From an uncultured Oscillospiraceae bacterium (lineage in GTDB: Bacteria; Bacillota_A; Clostridia; Oscillospirales; Oscillospiraceae): a DNA stretch of 11,991 bases. A program made the position numbers and the translations under genes. The DNA lies in assembly GCA_900769845.1 (NCBI GenBank), contig CAAGIF010000132.1, positions 1 through 11,991 on the forward strand. Reading direction: 5' to 3'. Shown here piece after piece: positions 4,957 through 11,991 of the stretch (positions are counted from its first letter, which is position 1; the number at the start of each line of letters is the position of its first letter). Under the pieces are notes generated by a model. The model was not told where the DNA came from. It ran no database searches and saw only the letters and a program-made list of their open reading frames with translations.

Positions 4957-5907
4957 ATGAAGAATACAATTTCTGCCTGGATATGCCTTCTTACTGTAAT
5001 CGCACTGATGTTTTCCGGCTGCATTGGAAGAGAAACGGCTGAGCCTACGGATTCTGTGATCTTCGTGACAGAGGAAGCAACGGAAGCGATGGAAGCCGTT
5101 ACGGAAGAACCCGCTGCGGATTACAATTCTGCGCCCCAAGAGGCAGACGGCTATGTTCACAGTTATCCTTTGGGCACCACCGTCCGGTACGACCTGAACG
5201 GCGACGGTGTTGGCGAGGATATTACGGTGCTAGCGGTAGGAGAGTACGGGGATGAAGCGGAACTGACGATTAACGGCATAACTGTGGAAGCGGATGCCTG
5301 GGGTGTAAGCGAATACTTTACGGTTATTCGTCCGGATGCATCGAAGAACACTCTTTTGGTTGGAGTCTCCAGCTACGGCTCGGACGATTTTTGGACAGCG
5401 CTGTATGCTTATGACGGCAAGGAGATTTCTAAGGTCGATGGATTTGACGATATCGCCGGAGAAGGAAACTGGGGGGTCGGCGCGATTTTCCATGGCGATG
5501 GAACCCTTACGGCAAGGAGGCATTTTGATGTTCTTGGCACATGGCGCGGCTGGGGACGGTATGCAATCGATGAAAATTCCGTAAGGGATATTACAGATTT
5601 CTACAGCCTTGATCACATGGAAGAAAACCAGCCCGGCTGGGAAGTCACTACAAAGGTTGATGTCATTATGTATGAAGATATCAATGATCCCAATTCTCAG
5701 ATTGTCATTCCGGCGGGAACGGTGGCTTACATGACCGGGTGCAAGGAACTGAGCGTGGATGAGCATTGGGCTGCTTTCGAGATTGACTCCATGGGCAAGA
5801 CCCCGTGGTTGCATACGACAGCGGTTGATTGGCAGACTGCAGTTCAGACCCCTAATGGATATATAAATTCTGAGGATGCCTTTGATGGTTTCTGGTACGC
5901 CGGATAA
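4957..5907 (+). CDS. Secreted lipoprotein carrying a copy of the BlaR1 C-terminal sensor module
   Basis: This encodes a 316-residue protein with a lipoprotein signal peptide: MKN, a hydrophobic core, and FSGC with the lipidated Cys at 22. An acidic Glu/Thr linker (23-54) follows, then a 262-residue module (55-316). The module is about two-thirds identical by eye to the last 261 residues of the downstream BlaR1-like receptor. It contains a DxNxDGxxxD calcium-loop-like motif at D79-D88, aromatic-rich beta segments such as GTWRGWGRYAIDENS, and a possible SH3-like end (IPAGTVAYMTGC, then WLHT). The function is unknown; placement between repressor and receptor suggests co-regulation, for example as a decoy or accessory ligand binder. 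I prefer ATG 4957 because GGAGGA at 4945-4950 is then 6 bases away; ATG 4951 overlaps the blaI stop but leaves no spacing. Confidence 0.85.
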   Translation: MKNTISAWICLLTVIALMFSGCIGRETAEPTDSVIFVTEEATEAMEAVTEEPAADYNSAPQEADGYVHSYPLGTTVRYDLNGDGVGEDITVLAVGEYGDEAELTINGITVEADAWGVSEYFTVIRPDASKNTLLVGVSSYGSDDFWTALYAYDGKEISKVDGFDDIAGEGNWGVGAIFHGDGTLTARRHFDVLGTWRGWGRYAIDENSVRDITDFYSLDHMEENQPGWEVTTKVDVIMYEDINDPNSQIVIPAGTVAYMTGCKELSVDEHWAAFEIDSMGKTPWLHTTAVDWQTAVQTPNGYINSEDAFDGFWYAG

Positions 5908-5913
5908 ACAAAG
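5119..5913 (+). repeat. Duplicated module, copy 1 (in the lipoprotein gene)
   Basis: This segment corresponds to 9370-10161, in the same orientation and about 4.25 kb upstream of it. Similarity is high at the DNA level, with long identical runs: 65 bases at 5522-5586 and 27 bases at 5887-5913. The latter crosses the stop codon and continues 6 bases beyond it. The copies differ by small in-frame indels near codons 112-116 and 188. Confidence 0.92.
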
Positions 5914-6009
5914 CGGCGCATTACGTCCCGGTGAAAACAGTTCCGGGAGAAGAAAGAGACGGGAATGTGAGTCAGCCTGACTGACAGATTCCTGACAGGA
6001 GGAACAGAA

Positions 6010-9000
6010 ATGAAAGAGTTGTTTCAGTACATACTGGAAGCGTCGATATATGGAAGCATAATTATTCTGGCGGTGTTGCTTCTGCGGCTGCTGCTGCGGA
6101 AAGCCCCCAAGCGGTTTAGCTGTATACTGTGGCTGCTGGTGGGTCTGCGGCTGCTGATCCCGCTGAATATTGAAAGCCGTATCAGTCTGCAGCCGGATGT
6201 TACCCGGTTCTCCCAGGTGCAGGAGCAGCAGAGCGTCCAGCGCCCCCAGACCCCGGAATACGAAATTCCTGAAAATGCCGGAAAAGTTGAGAATTGGGAA
6301 GTTCCCGATGTGAAGCCTGCTCCGGAGGCAAAACCGGAAACCGGAGCAAAACCTGCGCCGGAGGTTCAGCAGAATCCGGTCAGTCCCGTAGAGCCGGAAG
6401 CGGAATCCTCTGTGGCTGCCCCGAAGAAATCTGTGAATTTCCTGGCAGTTGCCGGAATGGTTTGGATCCTGATTGCGGTTGCATTTGTGATATTTAATAT
6501 GGTGAGTTATCTGAAGCTGAAGCGTCAGGTCCGGGGAGCTGTGAAGGTACCCGGTGGCTGGGCATCGGATAAGATCGAAACCGCATTTATTCTGGGCTAT
6601 GTGAAACCCCAAATCTATGTGCCTATGAGTATGGATCCCCATGACCGCTCCTTTATCATGCGGCACGAGCGCGCCCATCTGGACAAGGGCGATCACTGGT
6701 ATAAGCTGGTAGGCTTCCTGGTTCTGTCGGTGCATTGGTTCAATCCTCTGGTGTGGGTGGCCTATATCCTGCTGTGCCGGGACATTGAGATGGCCTGTGA
6801 CGAGCGGGTGATCCGGAATATGGAGCTGGCGGACCGGAAACGGTATTCCGCAGCCCTGCTTTCCTGCAGTACAAACCATGCCCATTTGGCAGCCTGCCCT
6901 GTGGCTTTTGCGGAGGTCAGTGTAAAGACCCGAATCCAGTCCGTTCTGAAATACAAGAAGCCCCGGTTCTGGATCAGCGTTGCGGCAGTTGTGGCATTAG
7001 TATTCGTGCTGGTGTGCTTCCTGACAAATCCCATCAGCGAGAAACATGCGGATGAGGAGACTCTTGCGACAGAACCGACAATGGAACAGCCGGAAATCTC
7101 TAATAATCCCGTCCTTTCTGAGTCTGAATTGGTGAATTATTTTCAGCAGTTGTTAAGCTGGCGCGATAATGAGCCTTGGTATTATAATTCGATGAACACG
7201 AATTTTTCATCCCCTAAAGAAATATCTTTTCCTGATGTTTTCGGCAGTGGAATAGGGGGAAAATACGAATTAACAGATGAAGAAAAGAAATATCTTATCA
7301 ACCAATCATGGCCGGAGGAAGCTATAGAAAACATAGATGTTGTTTGTATTCCGGCAGACAAAATGAACGAAGTACTGAATAGATACTTTGGAATTAGTCT
7401 GGCGGATACAGATAGGAATTATCTGGACTGGTTTGACTATGTGCCTGAAACTGATTGCTATTATATGATGCATCGGCGGACCGGTTCAGACAGGGAATTT
7501 GTAGTCGTTAAAGTTGTAGTTTCCTCCAATGAATACGACGTATATTATTATAATGGACATAGTTACAGGCGCATGAGATTGCGTCTGGAGGATGGAATAT
7601 ATCAGATTGCATCTGATCAGGAAGCAGAGGAATCTGTAGATATCCCACATCTCGTAAAGGATTCGTGTTTGACGGTGTTTGATTATCTTCCAAGTGGAGA
7701 AAGTGTATCAACAACCGGTTTGGTGCGTACTGGATTTGAGAAAGAAATCAACGGAGTCAAAATATCTCTGCCGGAGATCATTCTGGATTCGGAGTTTGCC
7801 AGAGCATTTAATTCTGAAATGCAGGAATTTGGCGCAGATGCTGTTTACTGGGTAACCAATCATAACCGAGACGAAGTATGCTATTATGCGTATGAGTATG
7901 ATAATGTTCTGTCAATTCTTGTGACCCATCACGTTACGGAGTTTGGCTTTCAGGAATACATGCTTTATAATTTCAATCTTGAAACAGGAGAATCTATGAC
8001 TGCGGAGGATATGCGGGAGCGATTCCTGGGTATTAGCCGTCTGGAATACCTTCTATTGACAGGAATGGCCAAATATGCTATAGGACACAATACGCAGATA
8101 ATCAATGACCGTCATATTATCCCTCCAAACTACATGAGTTACACCTGCTGGAGCCAGGATTATAACTTTGAAGGATTTGACTTGATGGTGGGGCGCAATG
8201 GGATGCCGGTGTTGGTCACTAATATGGAAGGAAACAGGCAAGGCGGCGTGATTGTTTCAGTGGAGATAGCTAGTGATGTACTGGCGTATTTTTCGGGCAA
8301 TTCTGAGACGGCAGAACCTACAGAGGAACCTATAGAGGAGACTACGGCAGAAGCGCCTCAGGAACCTACCGAAACACCTGCAATCAGCGCACCCTTGGAA
8401 GAAAATAGTGTGTCTGAAACCGATCTGGTCCGTACCGGTATCGAAGAAACCTTTAAATTCAATGAAAATGGATACTCTGATACGATCACTGTTTCCCTTC
8501 CGGAAATTGTATACAATGCGGATTTTGCGGATGCATATAACGACCGAATTGATGAGTATAGGGAGCAGATCATTAATAAAATCAAGGCTGATGGCGGCAA
8601 GGCGGGCGCGGACAGCATTGAGAAAGTTTCCTATGAAGCTTATTCGGATGGCAAGGTGTTGTCCATTCTGATCAAGACCGAATATGCAAACGGATGTGTC
8701 GGATATACGGTAGATAATATTCGCATCAAAACCGGAGAACACCTGTCTGCGGATGATATGCGGGAACAGTATCTGAATATTAGCTATCCTGCATTTCTCG
8801 AATATTCCATCATATTACGAGAGAAAGAATTTGAGAATGTCTTTGGAAAAGAGGCTAAGAAGAATGCCCCGGAACTGTATGATGATGTATATTCTTTAAT
8901 TGGCGAAGATCCCCGTACATTCCAAAACATGGAACTGATGCTGGGCAAGAATGGGCAGATCCTGCTTGTGTGCAACCTGCCGGGCATGTCTGATGCGGAT

Positions 9001-10155
9001 GTTTTTGCCCAAATACCTTTTGTCTTGCTCGACAAGATTTTGTTGCCCAATGACGGAGAAGCATACAATTGGCTGATTGATTTTATACATTTCAAATATG
9101 AAAGTTATCCTATGGAATGTGGTCTGCTTCTAAAGCGTGCTGTCGAATTGGATGGAAAGGGATTTTCCGAGATGTTGGAGCAGTTATCAAATCGGTATGA
9201 CAAGAAAATGGTGGAACAGTTTGCCGGTTATCTGCTGGAGGCCTACGAAGGTCAGGAAGATACTCTGGAAAAGCTGACAAAGAAGCTTCCCAACGGCAGG
9301 CTGAAAGATGCTTTGCTGGATGCACTTACCCCCAAGCAGGATGCTGAAAATCAGGAGGCCCAGAAGCAAGATTACCAGTCCGCGCCGGGGGAAGCAGACG
9401 GCTATGTTCACAGCTATCCTCTGGGTACCACCGTTCGATATGACCTGAACGGCGATGGTGTTGGCGAGGATATTACCGTGCTGGTGACGGGAGAGAATGG
9501 GGATAAAGCAGGACTGACGATTAACGGCATAACTATAAAAGACGGTGGTGACTACGAATATTATACGGTTATCCGTCCGGATGCATCGAAGAACACCCTT
9601 TTGGTTGGCATTTCCAAACATGGCTCGGGCGATTATTGGACAGAGTTGTATGCATATGACGGCAAGGAAATTTCCAAGGTTGGTCGATTTTATGATATCG
9701 TTGGAGAGGGAAATTGGGATGCCGGTGCGGTTTTCCATGGCGATGGCACCCTTACGGCAAGGAGCGGTAATTTTGATGTTCTTGGCACATGGCGCGGCTG
9801 GGGACGGTATGCAATCGATGAAAATTCCGTAAGGAATATTACAGTGTTCTACAGTTTGGATCCTTGGGAAGAAAACCAGCTTGGCTGGATGGTTACCAAT
9901 AAGGTGGATCTAATTATGTATAAGGACAGAAATGATCCAAGCACGATGGTTACCATTCCTGCTGGAACTAAGCTTTGTATGATTGGCTGTACAAGTCCGG
10001 CTGATAATGCGCCGTGGGTTGCTTTTGAATTCGGGAGCGCAGGTATTTTCTGGCTGCAGGTCTACACAGATGTGGGCTGGCAGACAGCGGTTAAGATTGA
10101 TAGCGGATATATTCGCTCCGAAGAGGCTTTCGACGGTTTCTGGTACGCCGGATAA
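6010..10155 (+). CDS. blaR1: BlaR1-like M56 metallopeptidase receptor with giant multi-module ectodomain
   Basis: This encodes a 1381-residue membrane sensor-protease, more than twice the roughly 600 residues of classical BlaR1. Residues 1-340 form the M56 core: helices around 12-30, 36-54, 142-166 and 319-340, a Pro/Glu/Lys-rich insert at about 80-138, zinc motif HERAH at 219-223 and DIEMACDE at 258-265, which probably supplies the third ligand. The last 1040 residues should be outside the cell. They comprise an unrecognised module (about 350-560), two tandem related modules (571-761 and 806-1010) joined by a Thr/Glu/Pro linker (767-795), a helical segment (about 1017-1110), and a module (1121-1381) repeated in the neighbouring lipoprotein, with a calcium-loop-like motif at 1145-1154. 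I see no SxxK or KTG penicillin-binding motifs. AGGAGGAA at 5997-6004 sets the start. It presumably cleaves or inactivates the BlaI-like repressor when the ectodomain senses an envelope signal; the ligand is unknown. Confidence 0.9.
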   Translation: MKELFQYILEASIYGSIIILAVLLLRLLLRKAPKRFSCILWLLVGLRLLIPLNIESRISLQPDVTRFSQVQEQQSVQRPQTPEYEIPENAGKVENWEVPDVKPAPEAKPETGAKPAPEVQQNPVSPVEPEAESSVAAPKKSVNFLAVAGMVWILIAVAFVIFNMVSYLKLKRQVRGAVKVPGGWASDKIETAFILGYVKPQIYVPMSMDPHDRSFIMRHERAHLDKGDHWYKLVGFLVLSVHWFNPLVWVAYILLCRDIEMACDERVIRNMELADRKRYSAALLSCSTNHAHLAACPVAFAEVSVKTRIQSVLKYKKPRFWISVAAVVALVFVLVCFLTNPISEKHADEETLATEPTMEQPEISNNPVLSESELVNYFQQLLSWRDNEPWYYNSMNTNFSSPKEISFPDVFGSGIGGKYELTDEEKKYLINQSWPEEAIENIDVVCIPADKMNEVLNRYFGISLADTDRNYLDWFDYVPETDCYYMMHRRTGSDREFVVVKVVVSSNEYDVYYYNGHSYRRMRLRLEDGIYQIASDQEAEESVDIPHLVKDSCLTVFDYLPSGESVSTTGLVRTGFEKEINGVKISLPEIILDSEFARAFNSEMQEFGADAVYWVTNHNRDEVCYYAYEYDNVLSILVTHHVTEFGFQEYMLYNFNLETGESMTAEDMRERFLGISRLEYLLLTGMAKYAIGHNTQIINDRHIIPPNYMSYTCWSQDYNFEGFDLMVGRNGMPVLVTNMEGNRQGGVIVSVEIASDVLAYFSGNSETAEPTEEPIEETTAEAPQEPTETPAISAPLEENSVSETDLVRTGIEETFKFNENGYSDTITVSLPEIVYNADFADAYNDRIDEYREQIINKIKADGGKAGADSIEKVSYEAYSDGKVLSILIKTEYANGCVGYTVDNIRIKTGEHLSADDMREQYLNISYPAFLEYSIILREKEFENVFGKEAKKNAPELYDDVYSLIGEDPRTFQNMELMLGKNGQILLVCNLPGMSDADVFAQIPFVLLDKILLPNDGEAYNWLIDFIHFKYESYPMECGLLLKRAVELDGKGFSEMLEQLSNRYDKKMVEQFAGYLLEAYEGQEDTLEKLTKKLPNGRLKDALLDALTPKQDAENQEAQKQDYQSAPGEADGYVHSYPLGTTVRYDLNGDGVGEDITVLVTGENGDKAGLTINGITIKDGGDYEYYTVIRPDASKNTLLVGISKHGSGDYWTELYAYDGKEISKVGRFYDIVGEGNWDAGAVFHGDGTLTARSGNFDVLGTWRGWGRYAIDENSVRNITVFYSLDPWEENQLGWMVTNKVDLIMYKDRNDPSTMVTIPAGTKLCMIGCTSPADNAPWVAFEFGSAGIFWLQVYTDVGWQTAVKIDSGYIRSEEAFDGFWYAG
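7720..8292 (+). repeat. Ectodomain tandem module B, copy 1 (residues 571-761 of the receptor)
   Basis: The module starts LVRTGFEKE, followed by VKISLPEI, an EFARAFN helix, the strand NVLSILVTH, the turn FNLETGESMTAEDMRE, and LMVGRNGMPVLVTNMEG near the end. The same order recurs in copy 2. The strand with SI, the N-x-x-TG turn and the later hydrophobic strand resemble the DUF4163/DUF3298 layout of RsiV and PdaC, which is a guess from pattern. Only protein similarity is evident between the copies, so the duplication is old. Confidence 0.7.
8425..9039 (+). repeat. Ectodomain tandem module B, copy 2 (residues 806-1010 of the receptor)
   Basis: This matches copy 1 motif by motif: LVRTGIEET, ITVSLPEIVY, DFADAYNDRI, KVLSILIKT, IRIKTGEHLSADDMREQYLNIS, then LMLGKNGQILLVCNLPG. 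It is slightly longer, with an extra segment in the first third. A Thr/Glu/Pro-rich flexible linker separates the two copies. Confidence 0.7.
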
Positions 10156-10161
10156 ACAAAG
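9370..10161 (+). repeat. Duplicated module, copy 2 (3' end of blaR1)
   Basis: This is the direct-repeat partner of 5119-5913. Identical runs include 9770-9834 (65 bases) and 10135-10161 (27 bases, across the stop codon and 6 bases beyond). Here the module is fused in frame to the receptor; in copy 1 it follows a lipoprotein signal peptide and linker. Confidence 0.92.
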
Positions 10162-10164
10162 AAC

Positions 10165-10200
10165 ATCGCCTGCCCCGATATCGGGGCAGGCGATATTTTT
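10165..10200 (+). terminator. Rho-independent terminator of the blaI-lipoprotein-blaR1 unit
   Basis: Bases 10165-10179 are exactly complementary to 10180-10194, a perfect 30-bp palindrome that would fold as a long stem with a 4-base loop. ATTTTTG follows. It begins 10 bases after the blaR1 stop. Read from the other strand it is followed by a moderately T-rich stretch, so it may also stop pfp transcripts. Confidence 0.92.
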
Positions 10201-10213
10201 GTATATATACAGA

Positions 10214-10240
10214 GAGCCTGTCCCGGTGGGGGACAGGCTC
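10214..10240 (-). terminator. Hairpin downstream of pfp, probable terminator
   Basis: An 11-bp perfect stem (10214-10224 with 10230-10240) with a 5-base loop lies 22 bases beyond the pfp stop on the minus strand. The sequence after it on that strand, TCTGTATATAT, is only weakly U-rich, so it may act together with the palindrome at 10165-10194. Confidence 0.55.
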
Positions 10241-10262
10241 AAACTATTGGGATAAGAAACGG

Positions 10263-11921
10263 TTATGCCTTCTCCAGCGCCAGAGTCCGGGTGGTCAGAT
10301 CGCAGACCTCGGTGGGTCCGAAGTACTGGATTGCGCCGGGGTAGGTGAAGCAGGTCTCCACGGCCCACTCAGCGCGATGCTCGGCGAAGAACTTGAAGGG
10401 GGCGCCCTCCAGTTCCACCAGAGCCTTGCGGATAACAGGCTTGTCTGCGCCGTGGCGGCGCTCAATGTTCATCATCTTGGTGATGGGCATACCGCCGGCA
10501 ACCCACTCTTCTGCGGGAGCCTGCAGGTTGGAAACCTTGCTGAGGTAGCCGGTGTAACCGTACTGGATCAGCATGAAGGCGTTGTAGCCCAGGGAGTAGC
10601 AGTAGTCTGCATCGAAGTTGGAGGGGAAAGCGCAGCGGCCTTCGTAGCCCAGGAAATGATGCAGGGCAGAGAACTTGCCCTTGTAGGTGCCGGCAGCTTT
10701 CCGGGCGGCCAGATTGTCCTTGACCAGAGCGGAGAACAGCTTCTCAGATTCAATCAGGGAAACCTGAACATTGCCGTGGGGATCCCGCTCCAGGAACAGC
10801 TGCTGCTGAATGTTCTGGGGCAGGATGGCGAAAACAGCCATGGACTCCTTGGTCAGACCGTTTTCGATGAAGGCGTACTTTTCGCCCCAGGTGGGCAGGG
10901 CATTGAAGGCATCTGCCTTTTCGCCTGCCAGCAGCTCGTTGATCTCAGCGATCAGCACGGAGAATTCGGGAACGAATTCCACGATGCCTTCCGGAATGAT
11001 GGCAACACCGAAGTTCCAGCCCTTGGCAGCGCGGTTTGCAACGGAATCGGCGATGTAGTCAGCGATCTGAGCCAGAGACATCTTCTTGGCGGCCACTTCT
11101 TCACCGATGAGGCAGATGTTGGGCTGAGTAGCGAGGGCGCACTCCAGAGCAACATGGGAAGCGGAACGGCCCATGACCTTTACAAAGTGCCAGTACTTCT
11201 TGGCGGAGTTGGCATCGCGCTCGATATTGCCGATGATTTCGGAATAGGTCTTGGTGGCGGTGTCGAAGCCGAAGGAGCATTCAATGTCCTCGTTCTTCAG
11301 GTCGCCGTCGATGGTCTTGGGACAGCCGATGACCTGGATGCCGGTGTTGTGGGCAGCGCAGTACTCAGCCAGAACTGCGGCGTTGGTGTTGGAATCGTCG
11401 CCGCCGATGATGACCAGGGCGTTGACGCCGTGCTTCTTGCAGTTTTCCACAACGATGGCGAATTGCTCCTGGGTCTCCAGCTTGGTTCTGCCGGAGCCGA
11501 TGATGTCAAAGCCGCCGGTGTTGCGGTACTGGTTGATATAGTCATCCTCAAAGACGATGAAGTCATTGTCCAGCAGACCGCTGGGACCGCCCTTGAAGCC
11601 GATCAGTACATTGTCGGGGTTGGTGGCCTTCAGGGCGTCATACAGACCGCTGATCACATTGTGACCGCCGGGAGCCTGACCGCCGGAGAGGATCACGCCA
11701 ACGACCTGCTTCTTGGCTTCGCTGGTGTTAGCACCCTTCTGGAAGGTGATCTCGTTCTTGCCATAGGTGTTGGGGAACAGAGCCTTGATCTTTTCCTGAT
11801 CAGCAACGCTTTCGGTGGCGCTGCCGTTCTTGACACAGATCTCGGAAATGCCGTTTCTGAGCATGCCGGGCAGCTTGGGCTGATACTGGTATCTTGCAAC
11901 CTGCAGGGGGGAAATTTTCAT
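10263..11921 (-). CDS. pfp: Pyrophosphate-dependent phosphofructokinase, long form
   Basis: This encodes a 552-residue diphosphate-fructose-6-phosphate 1-phosphotransferase. The enzyme reversibly phosphorylates fructose 6-phosphate using pyrophosphate, serving both glycolysis and gluconeogenesis and saving ATP in anaerobes. The diagnostic motifs are present: GGQAPGGHN at 80-88; GGDDSN at 173-178, where the second Asp marks pyrophosphate use; PKTIDGD at 201-207, with Lys and the catalytic Asp in place of the PGTIDND of ATP enzymes; and MGRSASH at 250-256. The length and the N-terminal extension before the first motif fit the long clade shared with spirochaete enzymes and the plant beta subunit. 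The ribosome site AAGGAGTG (complement of 11929-11936) is 7 bases from the ATG. It is transcribed toward blaR1, and the two transcripts end in the 107-base gap between them. No functional link to the receptor unit is apparent. Confidence 0.96.
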   Translation of the reverse strand: MKISPLQVARYQYQPKLPGMLRNGISEICVKNGSATESVADQEKIKALFPNTYGKNEITFQKGANTSEAKKQVVGVILSGGQAPGGHNVISGLYDALKATNPDNVLIGFKGGPSGLLDNDFIVFEDDYINQYRNTGGFDIIGSGRTKLETQEQFAIVVENCKKHGVNALVIIGGDDSNTNAAVLAEYCAAHNTGIQVIGCPKTIDGDLKNEDIECSFGFDTATKTYSEIIGNIERDANSAKKYWHFVKVMGRSASHVALECALATQPNICLIGEEVAAKKMSLAQIADYIADSVANRAAKGWNFGVAIIPEGIVEFVPEFSVLIAEINELLAGEKADAFNALPTWGEKYAFIENGLTKESMAVFAILPQNIQQQLFLERDPHGNVQVSLIESEKLFSALVKDNLAARKAAGTYKGKFSALHHFLGYEGRCAFPSNFDADYCYSLGYNAFMLIQYGYTGYLSKVSNLQAPAEEWVAGGMPITKMMNIERRHGADKPVIRKALVELEGAPFKFFAEHRAEWAVETCFTYPGAIQYFGPTEVCDLTTRTLALEKA

Positions 11922-11963
11922 ATCAAAACACTCCTTATCGTTTGTGCAGATTTTTACATTTAC

Positions 11964-11969
11964 ATTATA
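11964..11969 (-). promoter_or_regulatory. Probable -10 box of the pfp promoter
   Basis: The minus strand reads a perfect TATAAT here, 42 bases upstream of the pfp ATG. The matching -35 would lie at or just beyond the right edge of the window, so it cannot be confirmed. Confidence 0.5.
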
Positions 11970-11991
11970 ACCGATTCAATTGCAAAGGTAA

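Noticed and set aside
5926..5985. Hairpins between the lipoprotein and blaR1 (5926-5931 with 5943-5948; 5971-5975 with 5981-5985)
   Set aside because: Stems are only 5-6 bp and no T-run follows, so no terminator or attenuator can be claimed.
5230..6885. Long minus-strand open frame (551 codons) opposite the lipoprotein and blaR1 start
   Set aside because: It runs across two well-supported genes and their gap, has His/Pro/Arg-rich shadow-like composition and no motif.
7030..10155. Penicillin-binding sensor domain in the receptor
   Set aside because: No SxxK, SxN or KTG set with plausible spacing was found; the ectodomain is built of other modules.
6010..10155. Receptor gene as two genes joined by an assembly error or lost stop
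   Set aside because: The frame is open throughout, linkers are typical of modular surface proteins, and no ribosome site with a signal peptide appears before the C-terminal module.

Overview
The window looks like the chromosome of a Gram-positive anaerobe of the class Clostridia, probably an Oscillospiraceae/Ruminococcaceae-type gut bacterium. The grounds are: an L27 protein with the Firmicutes-type cleavable N-terminal extension beside the end of its protease Prp; strong GGAGG ribosome sites; many intrinsic terminators; a YmdB-family phosphodiesterase; a BlaI/BlaR1-type regulatory pair; and a long-form pyrophosphate-dependent phosphofructokinase. Most genes are moderately GC-rich, but two stretches are visibly AT-richer: the acetyltransferase gene and the first part of the BlaR1 ectodomain.

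Layout. 1-481: the end of prp, then rpmA, closed by a strong terminator. 487-1072: a compact cassette holding only a GNAT acetyltransferase gene. It is bounded by 21-bp inverted repeats (2 mismatches), each followed outward by TA, and it lies between rpmA and obgE, genes that normally sit side by side in one ribosome-assembly operon. 1106-2380: obgE. 2385-3650: an AraC-family regulator with a clear promoter, a perfect 13-bp-arm dyad at its predicted transcription start, and a terminator. 3692-4506: a YmdB-type metallophosphoesterase with a terminator. 4519-10200: a three-gene unit of blaI-like repressor, lipoprotein and giant blaR1-like receptor, with an operator-like palindrome over the promoter and a terminator at the end. 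10263-11921 (minus strand): pfp, converging on blaR1.

The most interesting part is the BlaI-lipoprotein-BlaR1 unit. The receptor keeps the four-helix M56 metallopeptidase core (HERAH at residues 219-223), but I see no penicillin-binding sensor motifs. After the last membrane helix it has about 1040 extracellular residues: one unrecognised module, two tandem copies of a module that resembles RsiV/PdaC-type (DUF3298-like) domains, a helical segment, and a 261-residue C-terminal module with a calcium-loop-like motif and a possible SH3-like end. That last module is present again, about two-thirds identical by eye, as nearly the whole mature part of the lipoprotein encoded between blaI and blaR1. 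The DNA similarity runs past both stop codons and includes a 65-bp identical patch. The cell therefore appears to make both a membrane receptor and a lipid-anchored copy of its outermost sensor domain, probably under one autoregulated promoter. No beta-lactamase gene is present. The ligand is unknown; a cell-envelope signal is the natural guess.

No tRNA, rRNA, CRISPR array, transposase gene or replication origin was seen. All intergenic gaps are under about 130 bases and are described in the feature list.
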